Origin: JAIBAC01 sp046331095
GTDB taxonomy: Bacteria; Actinomycetota; Acidimicrobiia; UBA2766
DNA length: 64,000 nt
Direction: 5' to 3'
NCBI GenBank assembly: GCA_046331095.1
Contig: JAXLRM010000003.1
Coordinates: 1 to 64,000 of the forward strand
Shown: positions 40,941-49,750 of the stretch, in pieces
Layout of the letters: every line of letters begins with the position of its first letter
Position numbering within the stretch: position 1 is the stretch's first letter
Position numbers and translations under genes: made by a program
The notes under the pieces: model-generated
The model's input: the letters and a program-made list of their open reading frames with translations, nothing else
Told to the model about the DNA's origin: nothing
Database searches by the model: none

Positions 40941-42026
40941 GTGTCGGCCCTCAGGGAGACCCCGCTCGCTTCGCGCCACCGCGACCGCGGAGCCCGCATG
41001 GTGGACTTCGCCGGGTGGGCCATGCCGCTGCAGTACCAGGGCATCCTCGCCGAGCACGCCGCCGTGCGCGAGGCATGCGGCGTCTTCGACGTCGGCCACA
41101 TGGGAACCGTCCTCGTCGAGGGCCCCGCGGCGGCGTCCTTCCTGCAGGGGACGCTGACCAACGACGTCGACAGCGTGCCCACCGGACGGGCGCAGTACAC
41201 GATGCTGTGCAACGACGACGGCGGGGTCGTCGACGACCTCATCGTGAGCCACCTCGAGTCAGACGCGTGGATGGTCGTGCCCAACGCCACCAACGTGGGA
41301 CTCGTCGTCGCGGACCTGAGCACACGCGCGGCCGCGTTCGCGGGCGAGAACGTGACGGTGCAGGACGTGTCCGACGGATGGGGGATCCTCGCCGTTCAGG
41401 GTCCTCGTCACGCCGAGGTGCTCGCCGCCGCGCTCGGCGACACGTCGGTCGGCCGTTTCCAGGTCGAGCGCTTCGACGTCGACGGCCACACCGGCGTGCT
41501 GTCGGGCACCGGGTACACGGGCTCGCCCGGTGTCGAGATCGTGGCACCACACGACACGATCGTGTGGGCGTGGGACGCGATGATGCCTGCACTGGCGGCG
41601 GCGGGCGGCCAACCGGCCGGGCTCGGGTGCCGCGACACGCTGCGTCTCGAGATGGGCTACCCGCTGCACGGTCAGGACATCTCGCCGACGATCTCGCCGA
41701 TCGAGGCCGGCCTCGGGTGGGTCGTCAAGACCGCCAAGGGCGACTTCCCCGGCCGTGACGCGTTGGCGTCGCAGGAACGCGAGGGACCACCGCGGCGGCT
41801 CGTGGGACTCGTCGGCGCCGACCGCCGTCCTCTGCGGGCGCACTGCCGCGTGCGCGACGCGGAGGCAGGAGATGTCGGCGAGGTGACGAGCGGCAACTTC
41901 TCGCCGGGGCTGGGCCGCGGGATCGGGCTCGCCCTGGTGGAGAGCGGCACGACGCCCTCGGCGGTGGAAGTCCGCGGCAAGGCGCTTCCCGTCGAGGTTG
42001 TCGACCCACCCTTCGTGCACCCCTGA
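40941..42026 (+). CDS. gcvT: Glycine cleavage system aminomethyltransferase (T protein)
   Basis: This 361-residue protein transfers the methylene from H-protein-bound aminomethyl to tetrahydrofolate. Blocks include MVDFAGWAMPLQYQGI, VFDVGHMGTV and the folate-site GYTGSPGVEI and LRLEMGYPLHGQDI. GTG 40941 is the start. gcvH is at 35075; the P protein is elsewhere. Confidence 0.92.
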   Translation: MSALRETPLASRHRDRGARMVDFAGWAMPLQYQGILAEHAAVREACGVFDVGHMGTVLVEGPAAASFLQGTLTNDVDSVPTGRAQYTMLCNDDGGVVDDLIVSHLESDAWMVVPNATNVGLVVADLSTRAAAFAGENVTVQDVSDGWGILAVQGPRHAEVLAAALGDTSVGRFQVERFDVDGHTGVLSGTGYTGSPGVEIVAPHDTIVWAWDAMMPALAAAGGQPAGLGCRDTLRLEMGYPLHGQDISPTISPIEAGLGWVVKTAKGDFPGRDALASQEREGPPRRLVGLVGADRRPLRAHCRVRDAEAGDVGEVTSGNFSPGLGRGIGLALVESGTTPSAVEVRGKALPVEVVDPPFVHP

Positions 42027-42043
42027 GCGCTCGCCGCGCGCCG

Positions 42044-43141
42044 TCAGTAGCGCAGGGGCCCCCACCCGCCCGGGTCCTCGGCGGTGTCGGCCACGGCGGT
42101 GTCGGCCACGGCGGTGTCGGCCACGGCGGTGTCGGCCACGGCCAGCGTCGCAGGCGGCTGCGGGGCGGTCGTGGGGACAGACCCGCGGCGGACGGCTGCC
42201 ACGACCGCGGGCATCGGTGGGGCCGGCGAGACCACGGCAGCGTTGGCGACCGGTGGACCCGTGACCGGATGCACCCTCGGTGCCGGCGCCGGTGACGGTG
42301 CCGGCGCCGGTGACGGCGGCGGGCCCTGCACCCGTGCACGTGGGTGAGCGCGGGCACGGCTCCACGCGAACCCGGCCGAGACGAGAGTCACGGCCACCAG
42401 CGCGGTGACGACGAGCGCCGGCACGAGCGCCCCGAAGAGGAACGACACGATCGCGCCACCGAGGGTGCGCACGGCACCGGCGGGAAGCACCGGTAAGAGC
42501 AGGACCGGGATCACGAACCGGGTCACGAGTGTGAACAGGGTGCTCGCGAGAAGGACGTAGCCGGCACGGCGCAGCGTGCGCGGCCGGTCGCGGGCAACGA
42601 GAACCGCGAGCGCGAGCAGGGCCAGCGATGCCGCGACGAGCACGGGAACCGCGGTGCCGACCGCGTCCACCGTCCGGGGAACCCAGGGCATGTGGCCGGG
42701 GTCGATCGGACGCTTCACCTCGGTCGCGGGCACCGCCGCGGCCATCTTGGGGTCGGTGGCCGCGAGACTCCTGCGCACGTCGGCCTGGACACCGCCGAGG
42801 TCGAGTGCAGTGGCGGGGTTCCGTCCTGCCAGCAGCGCGGCGTGCGCGCCGGCGAGCGTGTCGGCGAGCTCGTCGGCGAACTGCTGCCCACCCACGGACG
42901 CGTCCACGGCGCTGCGCACCTCGGCATTCTGCTTGGCGGACAAAGCGTGGCCGCCGGTGACGACACCGGCGACGTCCTCGCCGAGTGCCGCCCGCACAGC
43001 GGGTTGCGAGGCGACCGTGCGCACCGCGTCGCGGAAGGCCCCTGTGTCGAAGACCGTATGCGACAGCCACCACGCTGTCTGCGCGAACGAGACGGCGAGG
43101 AACATCAGCGACAGGCACAAGCCCGAGACCAAGCGGCGCAT
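42044..43141 (-). CDS. Conserved membrane protein with C-terminal VADTA repeats
   Basis: This 365-residue protein has an N-terminal TM helix, an extracytoplasmic domain of about 140 residues (with DAVRTVASQPAVRAAL), then three TM helices and a Pro/Ala-rich cytoplasmic tail ending in four copies of VADTA. I do not recognise the family. The ATG at 43141 is 7 nt after minus-strand TAGCAT (43149-43154), so it is probably leaderless. Confidence 0.7.
   Translation of the reverse strand: MRRLVSGLCLSLMFLAVSFAQTAWWLSHTVFDTGAFRDAVRTVASQPAVRAALGEDVAGVVTGGHALSAKQNAEVRSAVDASVGGQQFADELADTLAGAHAALLAGRNPATALDLGGVQADVRRSLAATDPKMAAAVPATEVKRPIDPGHMPWVPRTVDAVGTAVPVLVAASLALLALAVLVARDRPRTLRRAGYVLLASTLFTLVTRFVIPVLLLPVLPAGAVRTLGGAIVSFLFGALVPALVVTALVAVTLVSAGFAWSRARAHPRARVQGPPPSPAPAPSPAPAPRVHPVTGPPVANAAVVSPAPPMPAVVAAVRRGSVPTTAPQPPATLAVADTAVADTAVADTAVADTAEDPGGWGPLRY
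42081..42140. repeat. 15-bp tandem repeat, four copies
   Basis: GCGGTGTCGGCCACG is repeated exactly four times within the membrane-protein gene, encoding VADTA on the minus strand. In-frame length variation between strains is likely. Confidence 0.9.
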
Positions 43142-43255
43142 CCGGGCAATGCTACGGCCGTCCCCAGGCAATGCACAGGAAGATCCTCTGTCGCTCCACC
43201 GGGCGCGTCGCTTACGGTGTCGACGGCGGACGGACGAGCGGTTGGGGGTTGGCGA

Positions 43256-43471
43256 ATGTGGCTCTGGTCCGATCACGTGGTCGAGGAGCTCGTGCGCCGG
43301 GACATGGCGGACGCCGCGCTCGCGCTCGGTGACGCCCAGGTCGCCGCCCGCTACGACGGGCCCGCGGTGCGCGACCTCGGCGACGCGGCCCTGCTGGCGC
43401 TGGCGGGCCTGCTCTGCCCCGACCCACACGGTGCCGCCGGTGCCCGGGGGAGTGTCACTGCCGCGACGTAG
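43256..43471 (+). CDS. Small hypothetical protein
   Basis: This 71-residue frame begins MWLWSDHVVEELVRRDM and is helical and Ala/Leu/Asp-rich. GGGGGTTGG upstream of ATG 43256 could serve as Shine-Dalgarno, and it ends 10 bp before xseA. No family is recognised. It is small and could be spurious; codon third-position GC is in line with its neighbours. Confidence 0.4.
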   Translation: MWLWSDHVVEELVRRDMADAALALGDAQVAARYDGPAVRDLGDAALLALAGLLCPDPHGAAGARGSVTAAT

Positions 43472-43481
43472 GCTGCTCGCA

Positions 43482-44933
43482 ATGGGAGCCGAACCGACAC
43501 TCTTCGGCGACGGCGTCGGCCGTCGCAAGCCGCCCGCCCAGCCGCGACCGCGTGCGGCCCCGGCCCCGGCACAGGCCCCTGGCACGACGGCGTCGGGTCC
43601 CGCCGCAGCGATCGGCGTTGGCGAGCTCAACGCCTCCATCGAGCGCCGCCTCGCCGACGCGTTCCCCGCCGAGCTCTGGGTGCGGGGCGAGGTGGCGTCG
43701 TTCAGGCGACGCAGGTCCAAGCACCTGTACTTCGAGCTCGTCGAGCGGCCCGACGCGAGCGCCCAGCCGCGGGCGCGCATCGACACCGTCGTCTTCGCGA
43801 TGCGCTGGCGCCGCATCGAGTCCCAGCTCGTACGCGCGGGCGTGGCCCTCGAGGACGGGATGGAGCTCTGCGTGCGCGGGACCGTGGACTTCTACCCGCC
43901 GACGGGACGCGTCCAGTTCGTCGTCACCGGAGTCGATCCCGCCTACACCCTCGGGCGCATGACTGCCGACCGCGACCAGGTCCTGCGCCGGCTCTCCGCA
44001 GAGGGTCTCTTGGGCGCCAACGGGACCCACCCGGTCCCGGCGGCACCGCTTCACGTGGGTGTGGTCACCGCCGTCGGCAGCGCCGCGGACAACGACTTCC
44101 GCCAGGAGATCGTGCGGAGTGGGTACGGATTCCGGCTGGTGGTCGCCGACAGCCGTGTGCAAGGGCCCGCGACGATCCAGACCACGATCGCGGCGATGCG
44201 CGCGCTCGTGCGCGTCGGCGTCGACGTCGTCGCGATCGTGCGTGGTGGCGGGTCGCGCACCGACCTGAGCTGGTTCGACGACGAGCGCATCGCACGTTCG
44301 ATCGCAGCCATGCCGGTACCGGTGTTCACCGGGATCGGCCACGAGATCGACACCAGCGTCGCCGACCGGACGGCGCACTCGGCGTTCAAGACACCGACGT
44401 CGTGCGCGGCCGCCCTCGTCGAGCAAGTGGCCGCGTACGTACGCACGCTCGACGGCCTCTGGGTGGGCATCACCGCGGTCGCGACCACCCGGGTCGGCGC
44501 AGCCGAGGCAGCCCTCGCCGACGCCGGCCGGCGTACGGCGCGCGACTGCGCGAGGGACCTGGAAGTTGCCGAGCAACGTGTTCGTGACGGTGCCGGGCGG
44601 CTGCAGGCTGCCACGGCGGCGTCCCTGCGCCTCGCCCGCGGACGTGTCGACGCCGCCGTCGCCCGGGTCGCGTCGGGCTCGCTGCCGCACCGCCTCGACG
44701 AGGTCGCCGCGAGCCTCGACTCCGCCGAGATGGCGGCACGTGCCTACGACCCCGCACGCGTGCTCGAGCGCGGCTTCTCGCTCACACTCGACGCCGACGG
44801 CCGGACGGTGCGGGATGCGGCGGCACTCGCGCCCGGCGCGGTGCTGCGCACCCGCTTCGCCCGTGGCGAGGCGACGAGCGCTGTCGTGGAGGTCGACACG
44901 AGCCCGGCGGACCAGGCGCCGGGGGACGGGTAG
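43482..44933 (+). CDS. xseA: Exodeoxyribonuclease VII large subunit
   Basis: This 483-residue protein has the OB-fold N-terminal domain (AELWVRGEVASFRRRRSKHLYF), the catalytic core with GVVTAVGSAADNDF, VIVRGGGS-like AIVRGGGSRTDLSWFDDE, and GHEIDTSVAD, then a coiled-coil and a C-terminal beta segment. It degrades single-stranded DNA with XseB. The first 40 residues are a Pro/Ala linker. TAGGCT at 43469-43474 lies 7 nt before the ATG. Confidence 0.94.
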   Translation: MGAEPTLFGDGVGRRKPPAQPRPRAAPAPAQAPGTTASGPAAAIGVGELNASIERRLADAFPAELWVRGEVASFRRRRSKHLYFELVERPDASAQPRARIDTVVFAMRWRRIESQLVRAGVALEDGMELCVRGTVDFYPPTGRVQFVVTGVDPAYTLGRMTADRDQVLRRLSAEGLLGANGTHPVPAAPLHVGVVTAVGSAADNDFRQEIVRSGYGFRLVVADSRVQGPATIQTTIAAMRALVRVGVDVVAIVRGGGSRTDLSWFDDERIARSIAAMPVPVFTGIGHEIDTSVADRTAHSAFKTPTSCAAALVEQVAAYVRTLDGLWVGITAVATTRVGAAEAALADAGRRTARDCARDLEVAEQRVRDGAGRLQAATAASLRLARGRVDAAVARVASGSLPHRLDEVAASLDSAEMAARAYDPARVLERGFSLTLDADGRTVRDAAALAPGAVLRTRFARGEATSAVVEVDTSPADQAPGDG

Positions 44934-44942
44934 GAGGACCCA

Positions 44943-45158
44943 GTGACACAGGACCACGAGACCCCGGGCTTCGCGGCGGCGATGAGCGAGCTCGAGCAGA
45001 TACTCGCGCGCCTCGAGGGGGACCGTCTCGACGTCGACCATCTCGCCGAGGACGTGCGGCGCGCGAGCGAGCTCATCCGCACGTGCCGCGAGCGCATCGC
45101 GGCCACCAAGGTCGAGATCCAGGAGATCGTCGCGGGCATCGACCAGCCCGTGAACTGA
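44943..45158 (+). CDS. xseB: Exodeoxyribonuclease VII small subunit
   Basis: This 71-residue helical protein has the family pattern SELEQILARLEGDRLDVD and CRERIAATKVEIQEIV. It forms a complex with XseA and starts with GTG 9 nt after it (GTAGGAGGACCCAGTG provides the Shine-Dalgarno). Confidence 0.92.
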   Translation: MTQDHETPGFAAAMSELEQILARLEGDRLDVDHLAEDVRRASELIRTCRERIAATKVEIQEIVAGIDQPVN

Positions 45159-45170
45159 CCGCGCAGGTGC

Positions 45171-45809
45171 CTACTTCTTGGCGCCGGCGTAGTAGGGGTT
45201 CGCTCCCGAGGCGTGGTCGGTGACGTCGACGACGTCGACGAGCTCGGGCATCTCGCCGAGGAGGGCCTGTTTGATCCCCTGCTCGAGGGTGACAGCCGCC
45301 ATCCCGCAGCCCTGGCACCCGCCCGCGAGCTGGAGGTAGACGACACCGGCCTCGAAGCCGACGAGCCGTGCCGCGCCGCCGTGTGACGCGATCGCCGGGT
45401 TGATCTGGGCGTCGAGGAACTGGTCCACGAGGGCGGCGAGCTCGCTGTCCATGTCCCCGGTGGGCACGTCCGCGAGGCCGGGCGCGTCCATCCCGGGAGG
45501 CGCGGCGCCGGGCGGGCGGTTCGGGTTGGCGAGCGCGAAGCCGCCGTCGCCCTTCTCGAGGGTGGCGCCACGCACCTTGTCGACGTCGCCAGCGGGTATC
45601 GCGACGGGCAGGCCGGACGCCTCGAACACGACGTCGTCGGCGCCGAGCTCGGAGCGGGCCTCGAAGTAGACCTCGTACGTGTACTGGCCGGCCTCCGCCC
45701 CGGTCACCTCGATGCGCAGGGCGAGCGCGTCGGCGTCGTCCTCTTCGGCACGCAGCGCCAGGAGGAACTCGGCGGCGGCAGAAGTGATTGAGAGCACGGG
45801 GTCGGTCAC
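45171..45809 (-). CDS. NfuA-like Fe-S biogenesis protein
   Basis: This 212-residue protein joins an N-terminal A-type (IscA-like) domain lacking its Cys residues (residues 1-95) to a C-terminal NifU domain with the CxxC GGCQGCGMA. It probably carries 4Fe-4S clusters to client proteins, of which this window has several (IspH, radical SAM proteins). GTG 45809 is the start. A minus-strand TACAAT lies at 45844-45849. Confidence 0.88.
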   Translation of the reverse strand: MTDPVLSITSAAAEFLLALRAEEDDADALALRIEVTGAEAGQYTYEVYFEARSELGADDVVFEASGLPVAIPAGDVDKVRGATLEKGDGGFALANPNRPPGAAPPGMDAPGLADVPTGDMDSELAALVDQFLDAQINPAIASHGGAARLVGFEAGVVYLQLAGGCQGCGMAAVTLEQGIKQALLGEMPELVDVVDVTDHASGANPYYAGAKK

Positions 45810-45843
45810 GACGGCTCCGATTTATCCGGTATGCGGTGGAAGA

Positions 45844-45853
45844 ATTGTAGCGT
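45844..45853. promoter_or_regulatory. Shared bidirectional -10 element (ATTGTAGCGT)
   Basis: TACAAT (minus, toward nfuA) and TAGCGT (plus, toward the ATP-grasp cassette) overlap at TA in the 100-bp divergent gap. Confidence 0.4.
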
Positions 45854-45909
45854 CGCCCTGGCATCGAGCACCGGGCGACGACAGACCTCTACGACGTCCC
45901 AGGCGTGCC

Positions 45910-47118
45910 GTGGCGCGAATCGCACTTCTGATCCCTGCCGAGACCTACCGGGCCAGCGACTTCACGCGGGCCGCACGGCACCTAGGTGTCGAGGTCGTGG
46001 TCGTGACCGACCGGCCCCAGGTCCTGTCACACCTGATGGGTGGGCGCGCCGTGAGCGTCGACCTCGCAGACGCCGGCGCCACCGCCGACGCGGTGTGCCG
46101 CGTCGACGCCGAGATGGGCCTCGACGCCGTGGTCGCGGTCGACGACGCCGGTGTCGTCGGCGCCGCGCTCGCGGCCGAGCGCCTCGGCCTGCAGGCGAAC
46201 GCTCCTGCTGCCGTCGCGGCGACGCGGGACAAGGTCGCGCAACGTGACCTTTTTGCTGCCGCCGAGGTGCCCCAGCCGCGGTACCGCGTCGTCGCGGACA
46301 CCGAGTCCGCGGTAGCTGCCGCCACCGCGATCGGGACCCCCGTCGTCGTCAAGGCGCCCGGCCTATCTGCCTCGCGCGGTGTCGTGCGCGCCGACGACGC
46401 CGCGGCCGTACGCGGGGCCGTGCACACGATCCGCGGCGCATGCGCACCATCTGGTCCCCTGCTCGTCGAGGCGTTCCTGCCCGGGGCCGAGATCGCCGTC
46501 GAGGCCATCCTCGACGCCGGCACCATGACCGTCGTCGCCGTGTTCGACAAGCCCGGCGCCCCGCAGGGCCCGGTGTTCCCCGAGACGATGCTCGTCACGC
46601 CGTCGCGGCAACCCCCGGCGATCCTCACCGCCGTGGAACACGCGGTGGCTGCCGCCGTCAGCGCCCTCGGGCTCCGGTACGGCCCCGTGCACGCGGAGCT
46701 GCGCATCGGTCCCGGCGGTGAGGTCGCGGTCCTCGAGGTCGCGGCGCGCACGATCGGCGGGCTCTGCAGCAGGACCGTGCGCCTCGCAACGGGTCGCAGC
46801 CTCGAGGAGGTCGTCCTCGCGCATGCGTCCGGCATCGACCCGGGCGAGTTGGCCCGCGCCGGGGGTGCCGCCGGGGTGGTGATGCTCCCGGTGCCGCGTG
46901 CGGGCACGTTCCGGAGCGTGGACGGTGTCGAGGCCGCCAGAGCGGTCCCGGGCGTGACCGGCATCGAGCTGGCGGTGACGGCCGGCACCGTGGTCGAAGC
47001 GTTGCCTCGCGACGGCCGCTACCTCGGCTTCGTGTTCGCCGGCGCTCCCACGCCTGGAGAAGTCGAGGCCGCCCTCGGGGAAGCGGTCGCGTGCCTCACT
47101 ATCGTGGTCGACCAATGA
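45910..47118 (+). CDS. ATP-grasp ligase-like protein
   Basis: This 402-residue protein has a preATP-grasp-like N-domain (ARIALLIPAETYRASDF), an ATP-grasp core with VVVKAPGLSASRGVVRA and PLLVEAFLPGAEIAVEA, and a catalytic-loop segment VHAELRIGPGGEVAVLEVAAR. This resembles carboxylate-amine ligases of the PurK/BC type. The substrate is unknown. It overlaps the radical SAM gene by ATGA. GTG 45910 is the start; longer frames upstream look non-coding. Confidence 0.85.
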   Translation: MARIALLIPAETYRASDFTRAARHLGVEVVVVTDRPQVLSHLMGGRAVSVDLADAGATADAVCRVDAEMGLDAVVAVDDAGVVGAALAAERLGLQANAPAAVAATRDKVAQRDLFAAAEVPQPRYRVVADTESAVAAATAIGTPVVVKAPGLSASRGVVRADDAAAVRGAVHTIRGACAPSGPLLVEAFLPGAEIAVEAILDAGTMTVVAVFDKPGAPQGPVFPETMLVTPSRQPPAILTAVEHAVAAAVSALGLRYGPVHAELRIGPGGEVAVLEVAARTIGGLCSRTVRLATGRSLEEVVLAHASGIDPGELARAGGAAGVVMLPVPRAGTFRSVDGVEAARAVPGVTGIELAVTAGTVVEALPRDGRYLGFVFAGAPTPGEVEAALGEAVACLTIVVDQ

Positions 47119-48533
47119 GGATCCTCGTCGTTTCGACCTACGAGCTCGGACACCAGCCGCTCATGGCGGCATCTGCCGCCGCCGCGCTCGCGGGCGCGGG
47201 CCACGAGGTGGCGTGCGTGGACCTCGCCGTCGACGCGCTCGACCCCGCGACGGTGGACGACGCCGACGCCGTGGCGTTCGCGGTGCCGATGCACACGGCC
47301 ACCCGCATCGCCCTGACCGCCGCCCGCTCGATCCGCGAGCGTCGCCCCGGGGTGCCCGTGTGCCTGTTCGGCCTGTACGCCGGCGCGGGCGCCGACGCGC
47401 TCGCGGACCTCGGCGGCGGCGCCGCGTTCGCGGGCGAGTACGTCACCGACCTGGTGCGCTGGGCCGCATCTGCGGACCGTCCCGCCGTCGGGGGCCGTGG
47501 TCACGTGGCCGTCACCACGGCGCTCACCCCGTCGCCCGCCCAGGTCCCGGCGCGGCGGTACCTGCCTCCGTTGGAGCGCTACGCCGCCCTTGCGATCGGC
47601 GACGAGACCCGGCTCGCCGGTTACGTCGAGGCGGCCCGCGGGTGCACGCAGCGGTGCAGGCACTGCCCGGTCCCCGTCGTCTACGGCGGCCGTCTCCGCA
47701 GCATCGACGTCGGCACGGTCGTCGCCGACGTCGACCAGCTCGTCGGAATGGGTGCGCGCCACATCACCTTCGGCGACCCCGACTTCCTCTGCAGCCCGCC
47801 ACACACCCGCCGCGTGGTCGACGCGTTCACGCGCCGTCACGCGGGGGTCACCTTCGACGTGACCACCAAGGTCAGCCACATCCTCGCCAACGCCGAGCTC
47901 TGGTCGCCCTTCGCGGACGCCGGTCTCCTGTTCGTGACCACCGCCGTGGAGTGCCTCGACGACGCGATCCTCGCCCTGCTCGCCAAGGGCCACACCGCGG
48001 CAGACGCCGCGCGTGCCGTCGCGCTCCTGGGTGCGCACGGCATCGACGCACGCCCGTCGTTCCTGCCCTTCACCCCGTGGACCACGCTCGACGGTGTCGC
48101 CGACATCTGCGACTTCGTCGTCGACCACGACATGGTCGACGTCGTCGAGGCGGTGCAGTACTCGCTGCGCCTCTTGATCCCGCCCGGGTCGCTGTTGCTC
48201 GAGCTCCCGGAGCTCGCACCGCACCTCGACGGCTACGACAGTGAGCGGTTCACCCACGACTGGCATGCCGCCGACCCGCGTGTCGACGCCCTCTGCGCCT
48301 CGGTGGGCGAGGTCGTCGCGGACGCAGCGGCACGTGGCGACGGCGCCGCGGCCACGTTCCGGACCGTGTACGGCCTCGTGACGGCAGCGGCAGGGCGCGA
48401 CCCCGCGCGTGCCGACGCCGTGGACGTGGACGCGTGCTCGGGAAGACCGCGCCTGACCGAGGCGTGGTTCTGCTGTGCCGAACCGAACCCGGCACAGCTC
48501 GTCCCGGTGGAGCAGGGCCCGATCGGGACCTGA
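47115..48533 (+). CDS. B12-binding-like / radical SAM protein with CCAEP tail
   Basis: This 472-residue protein has an N-terminal Rossmann-like domain of the kind that binds cobalamin in relatives (RILVVSTYELGHQPLMA, no clear DxHxxG), then the radical SAM cluster motif RGCTQRCRHCP (CxxxCxxC). The C-terminus reads TEAWFCCAEPNPAQLV. I recall a family named for a Cys/Sec-Cys-Ala-Glu-Pro tail; here the first residue is Cys (TGC), not selenocysteine. It lies between the ATP-grasp gene (overlap) and an acyl-CoA dehydrogenase (3-nt gap). Confidence 0.85.
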   Translation: MRILVVSTYELGHQPLMAASAAAALAGAGHEVACVDLAVDALDPATVDDADAVAFAVPMHTATRIALTAARSIRERRPGVPVCLFGLYAGAGADALADLGGGAAFAGEYVTDLVRWAASADRPAVGGRGHVAVTTALTPSPAQVPARRYLPPLERYAALAIGDETRLAGYVEAARGCTQRCRHCPVPVVYGGRLRSIDVGTVVADVDQLVGMGARHITFGDPDFLCSPPHTRRVVDAFTRRHAGVTFDVTTKVSHILANAELWSPFADAGLLFVTTAVECLDDAILALLAKGHTAADAARAVALLGAHGIDARPSFLPFTPWTTLDGVADICDFVVDHDMVDVVEAVQYSLRLLIPPGSLLLELPELAPHLDGYDSERFTHDWHAADPRVDALCASVGEVVADAAARGDGAAATFRTVYGLVTAAAGRDPARADAVDVDACSGRPRLTEAWFCCAEPNPAQLVPVEQGPIGT

Positions 48534-48536
48534 ACC

Positions 48537-49709
48537 GTGCCGCCGCGGTACCCCCGCCTCCCCGTCGTCCTCGGGAGCACCCACCCCGAGCTGCGTGCGC
48601 AGGTGCGGGCATGGCTCGACACGCACCTGCCGTCGGGAGTCGACACGTCCGTCTTCGACCCCTACGACTACCACCGCGAGGGCTACGACCGGCGCGAGTG
48701 GGAACGGGCACTTGCCCGGCAGGGGTGGACGGCGCCCACGTGGCCGCGTGAGCTCGGCGGCGGCGGCTACACGCGCTCGGAGGCACTCGCGATCGGCGAG
48801 GAGCTGGCCGCGGCGGGCGCGCCGCCCCCGCTCGACGCCATCGGGTTGACGATCGTCGGGCCTGCTCTGCTCGAGGTGGCCGGCGAGGAGCAGCAGCGCC
48901 GCTGGATCCCCCCGATCACGCGCGGCGACGCGGTGTGGTGCCAGCTCTTCAGCGAGCCCGACTCGGGGTCGGACCTCGCTTCGATGCGCACGACCGCGAC
49001 CGCAGACCCGGGCCTCGGTGGATACGTGGTGTACGGCCAGAAGATCTGGACCTCCAACGCCGACTTCGCCGACCACGGCCTCCTCGTCACACGCGTCGAA
49101 GGCGAGACCGACGGGTCGGGACGGCCCGCCTACGTCGCACTCGCCGTCGACATGCACCGGCCCGAGGTCACGGTGCGACCGGTCGCGCAACCCCACGGCC
49201 GGTCGACGTTCTCCGAGGTCTTCCTCGACGGTGTGCCGGTGGGTTCCGACGACAGGATCGGCTCGCCGGGTGACGGGTGGCGGGTAGCCATCGCGACGCT
49301 TCTCTACGAGCGGGGCGCGCTGGGCGGCTTCGGGTTCGGCCTGACCGCACCGCTGCTCGCCGCGGCCGCCACACTGCCCGGGGCACGGGAAGCCGGGCGT
49401 GAGCGGCACCTGCGCGCCTTCTGCGACGCAGTCGTGCACCAGCTCTGGGTGCGGCGCGCCAGCCTCGCGGGCGGCGGGGACGGCCCGCCCGGGGGCACCG
49501 ACTGGTTCCCGCTCAAGGTCGCGTTCGCACGCCACAACCAACGCCTCGCCGACGTGATCTGGCGCTCCCACGGCGTCGCCAGCGGTGGCTCGCTGCGCGA
49601 CCCAGCGGTCAGCGCGATGGTGCGCTCGCGTGCCAACACGATCGAGGGCGGCACCACCGAGGTGCTGCTGAACAACATCGGCGAGCGCATCCTCGGCCTG
49701 CCCCGCTGA
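48537..49709 (+). CDS. Acyl-CoA dehydrogenase family protein
   Basis: This 390-residue FAD protein has LFSEPDSGSDLASM, GQKIWTSNADFADHG and the C-terminal RSRANTIEGGTTEVLLNNIGERILGL with a Glu. It starts with GTG 3 nt after the radical SAM gene, so it belongs to the cassette. It may oxidise a thioester or a small-molecule product rather than a fatty acid. GC-rich repeats follow. Confidence 0.86.
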   Translation: MPPRYPRLPVVLGSTHPELRAQVRAWLDTHLPSGVDTSVFDPYDYHREGYDRREWERALARQGWTAPTWPRELGGGGYTRSEALAIGEELAAAGAPPPLDAIGLTIVGPALLEVAGEEQQRRWIPPITRGDAVWCQLFSEPDSGSDLASMRTTATADPGLGGYVVYGQKIWTSNADFADHGLLVTRVEGETDGSGRPAYVALAVDMHRPEVTVRPVAQPHGRSTFSEVFLDGVPVGSDDRIGSPGDGWRVAIATLLYERGALGGFGFGLTAPLLAAAATLPGAREAGRERHLRAFCDAVVHQLWVRRASLAGGGDGPPGGTDWFPLKVAFARHNQRLADVIWRSHGVASGGSLRDPAVSAMVRSRANTIEGGTTEVLLNNIGERILGLPR

Positions 49710-49720
49710 CCCCCCTCCCC

Positions 49721-49750
49721 TCCAAACCCCTCCAAACCCCTCCAAACCCC
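49721..49750. repeat. 10-bp tandem repeat TCCAAACCCC
   Basis: Three exact copies occupy 49721-49750; the fourth starts TCCAAAC and runs into the first 57-bp repeat at 49751, so the short unit seeds the longer ones. Confidence 0.85.

Noticed and set aside
40929..40941. Glycine riboswitch before gcvT
   Set aside because: Only 12 bp separate gcvT from the upstream lipoprotein gene; the gap before gcvH (50 bp) is also too short.
48460..48500. Selenocysteine in the CCAEP tail
   Set aside because: The codon is TGC, not TGA, so this copy is the all-Cys form.
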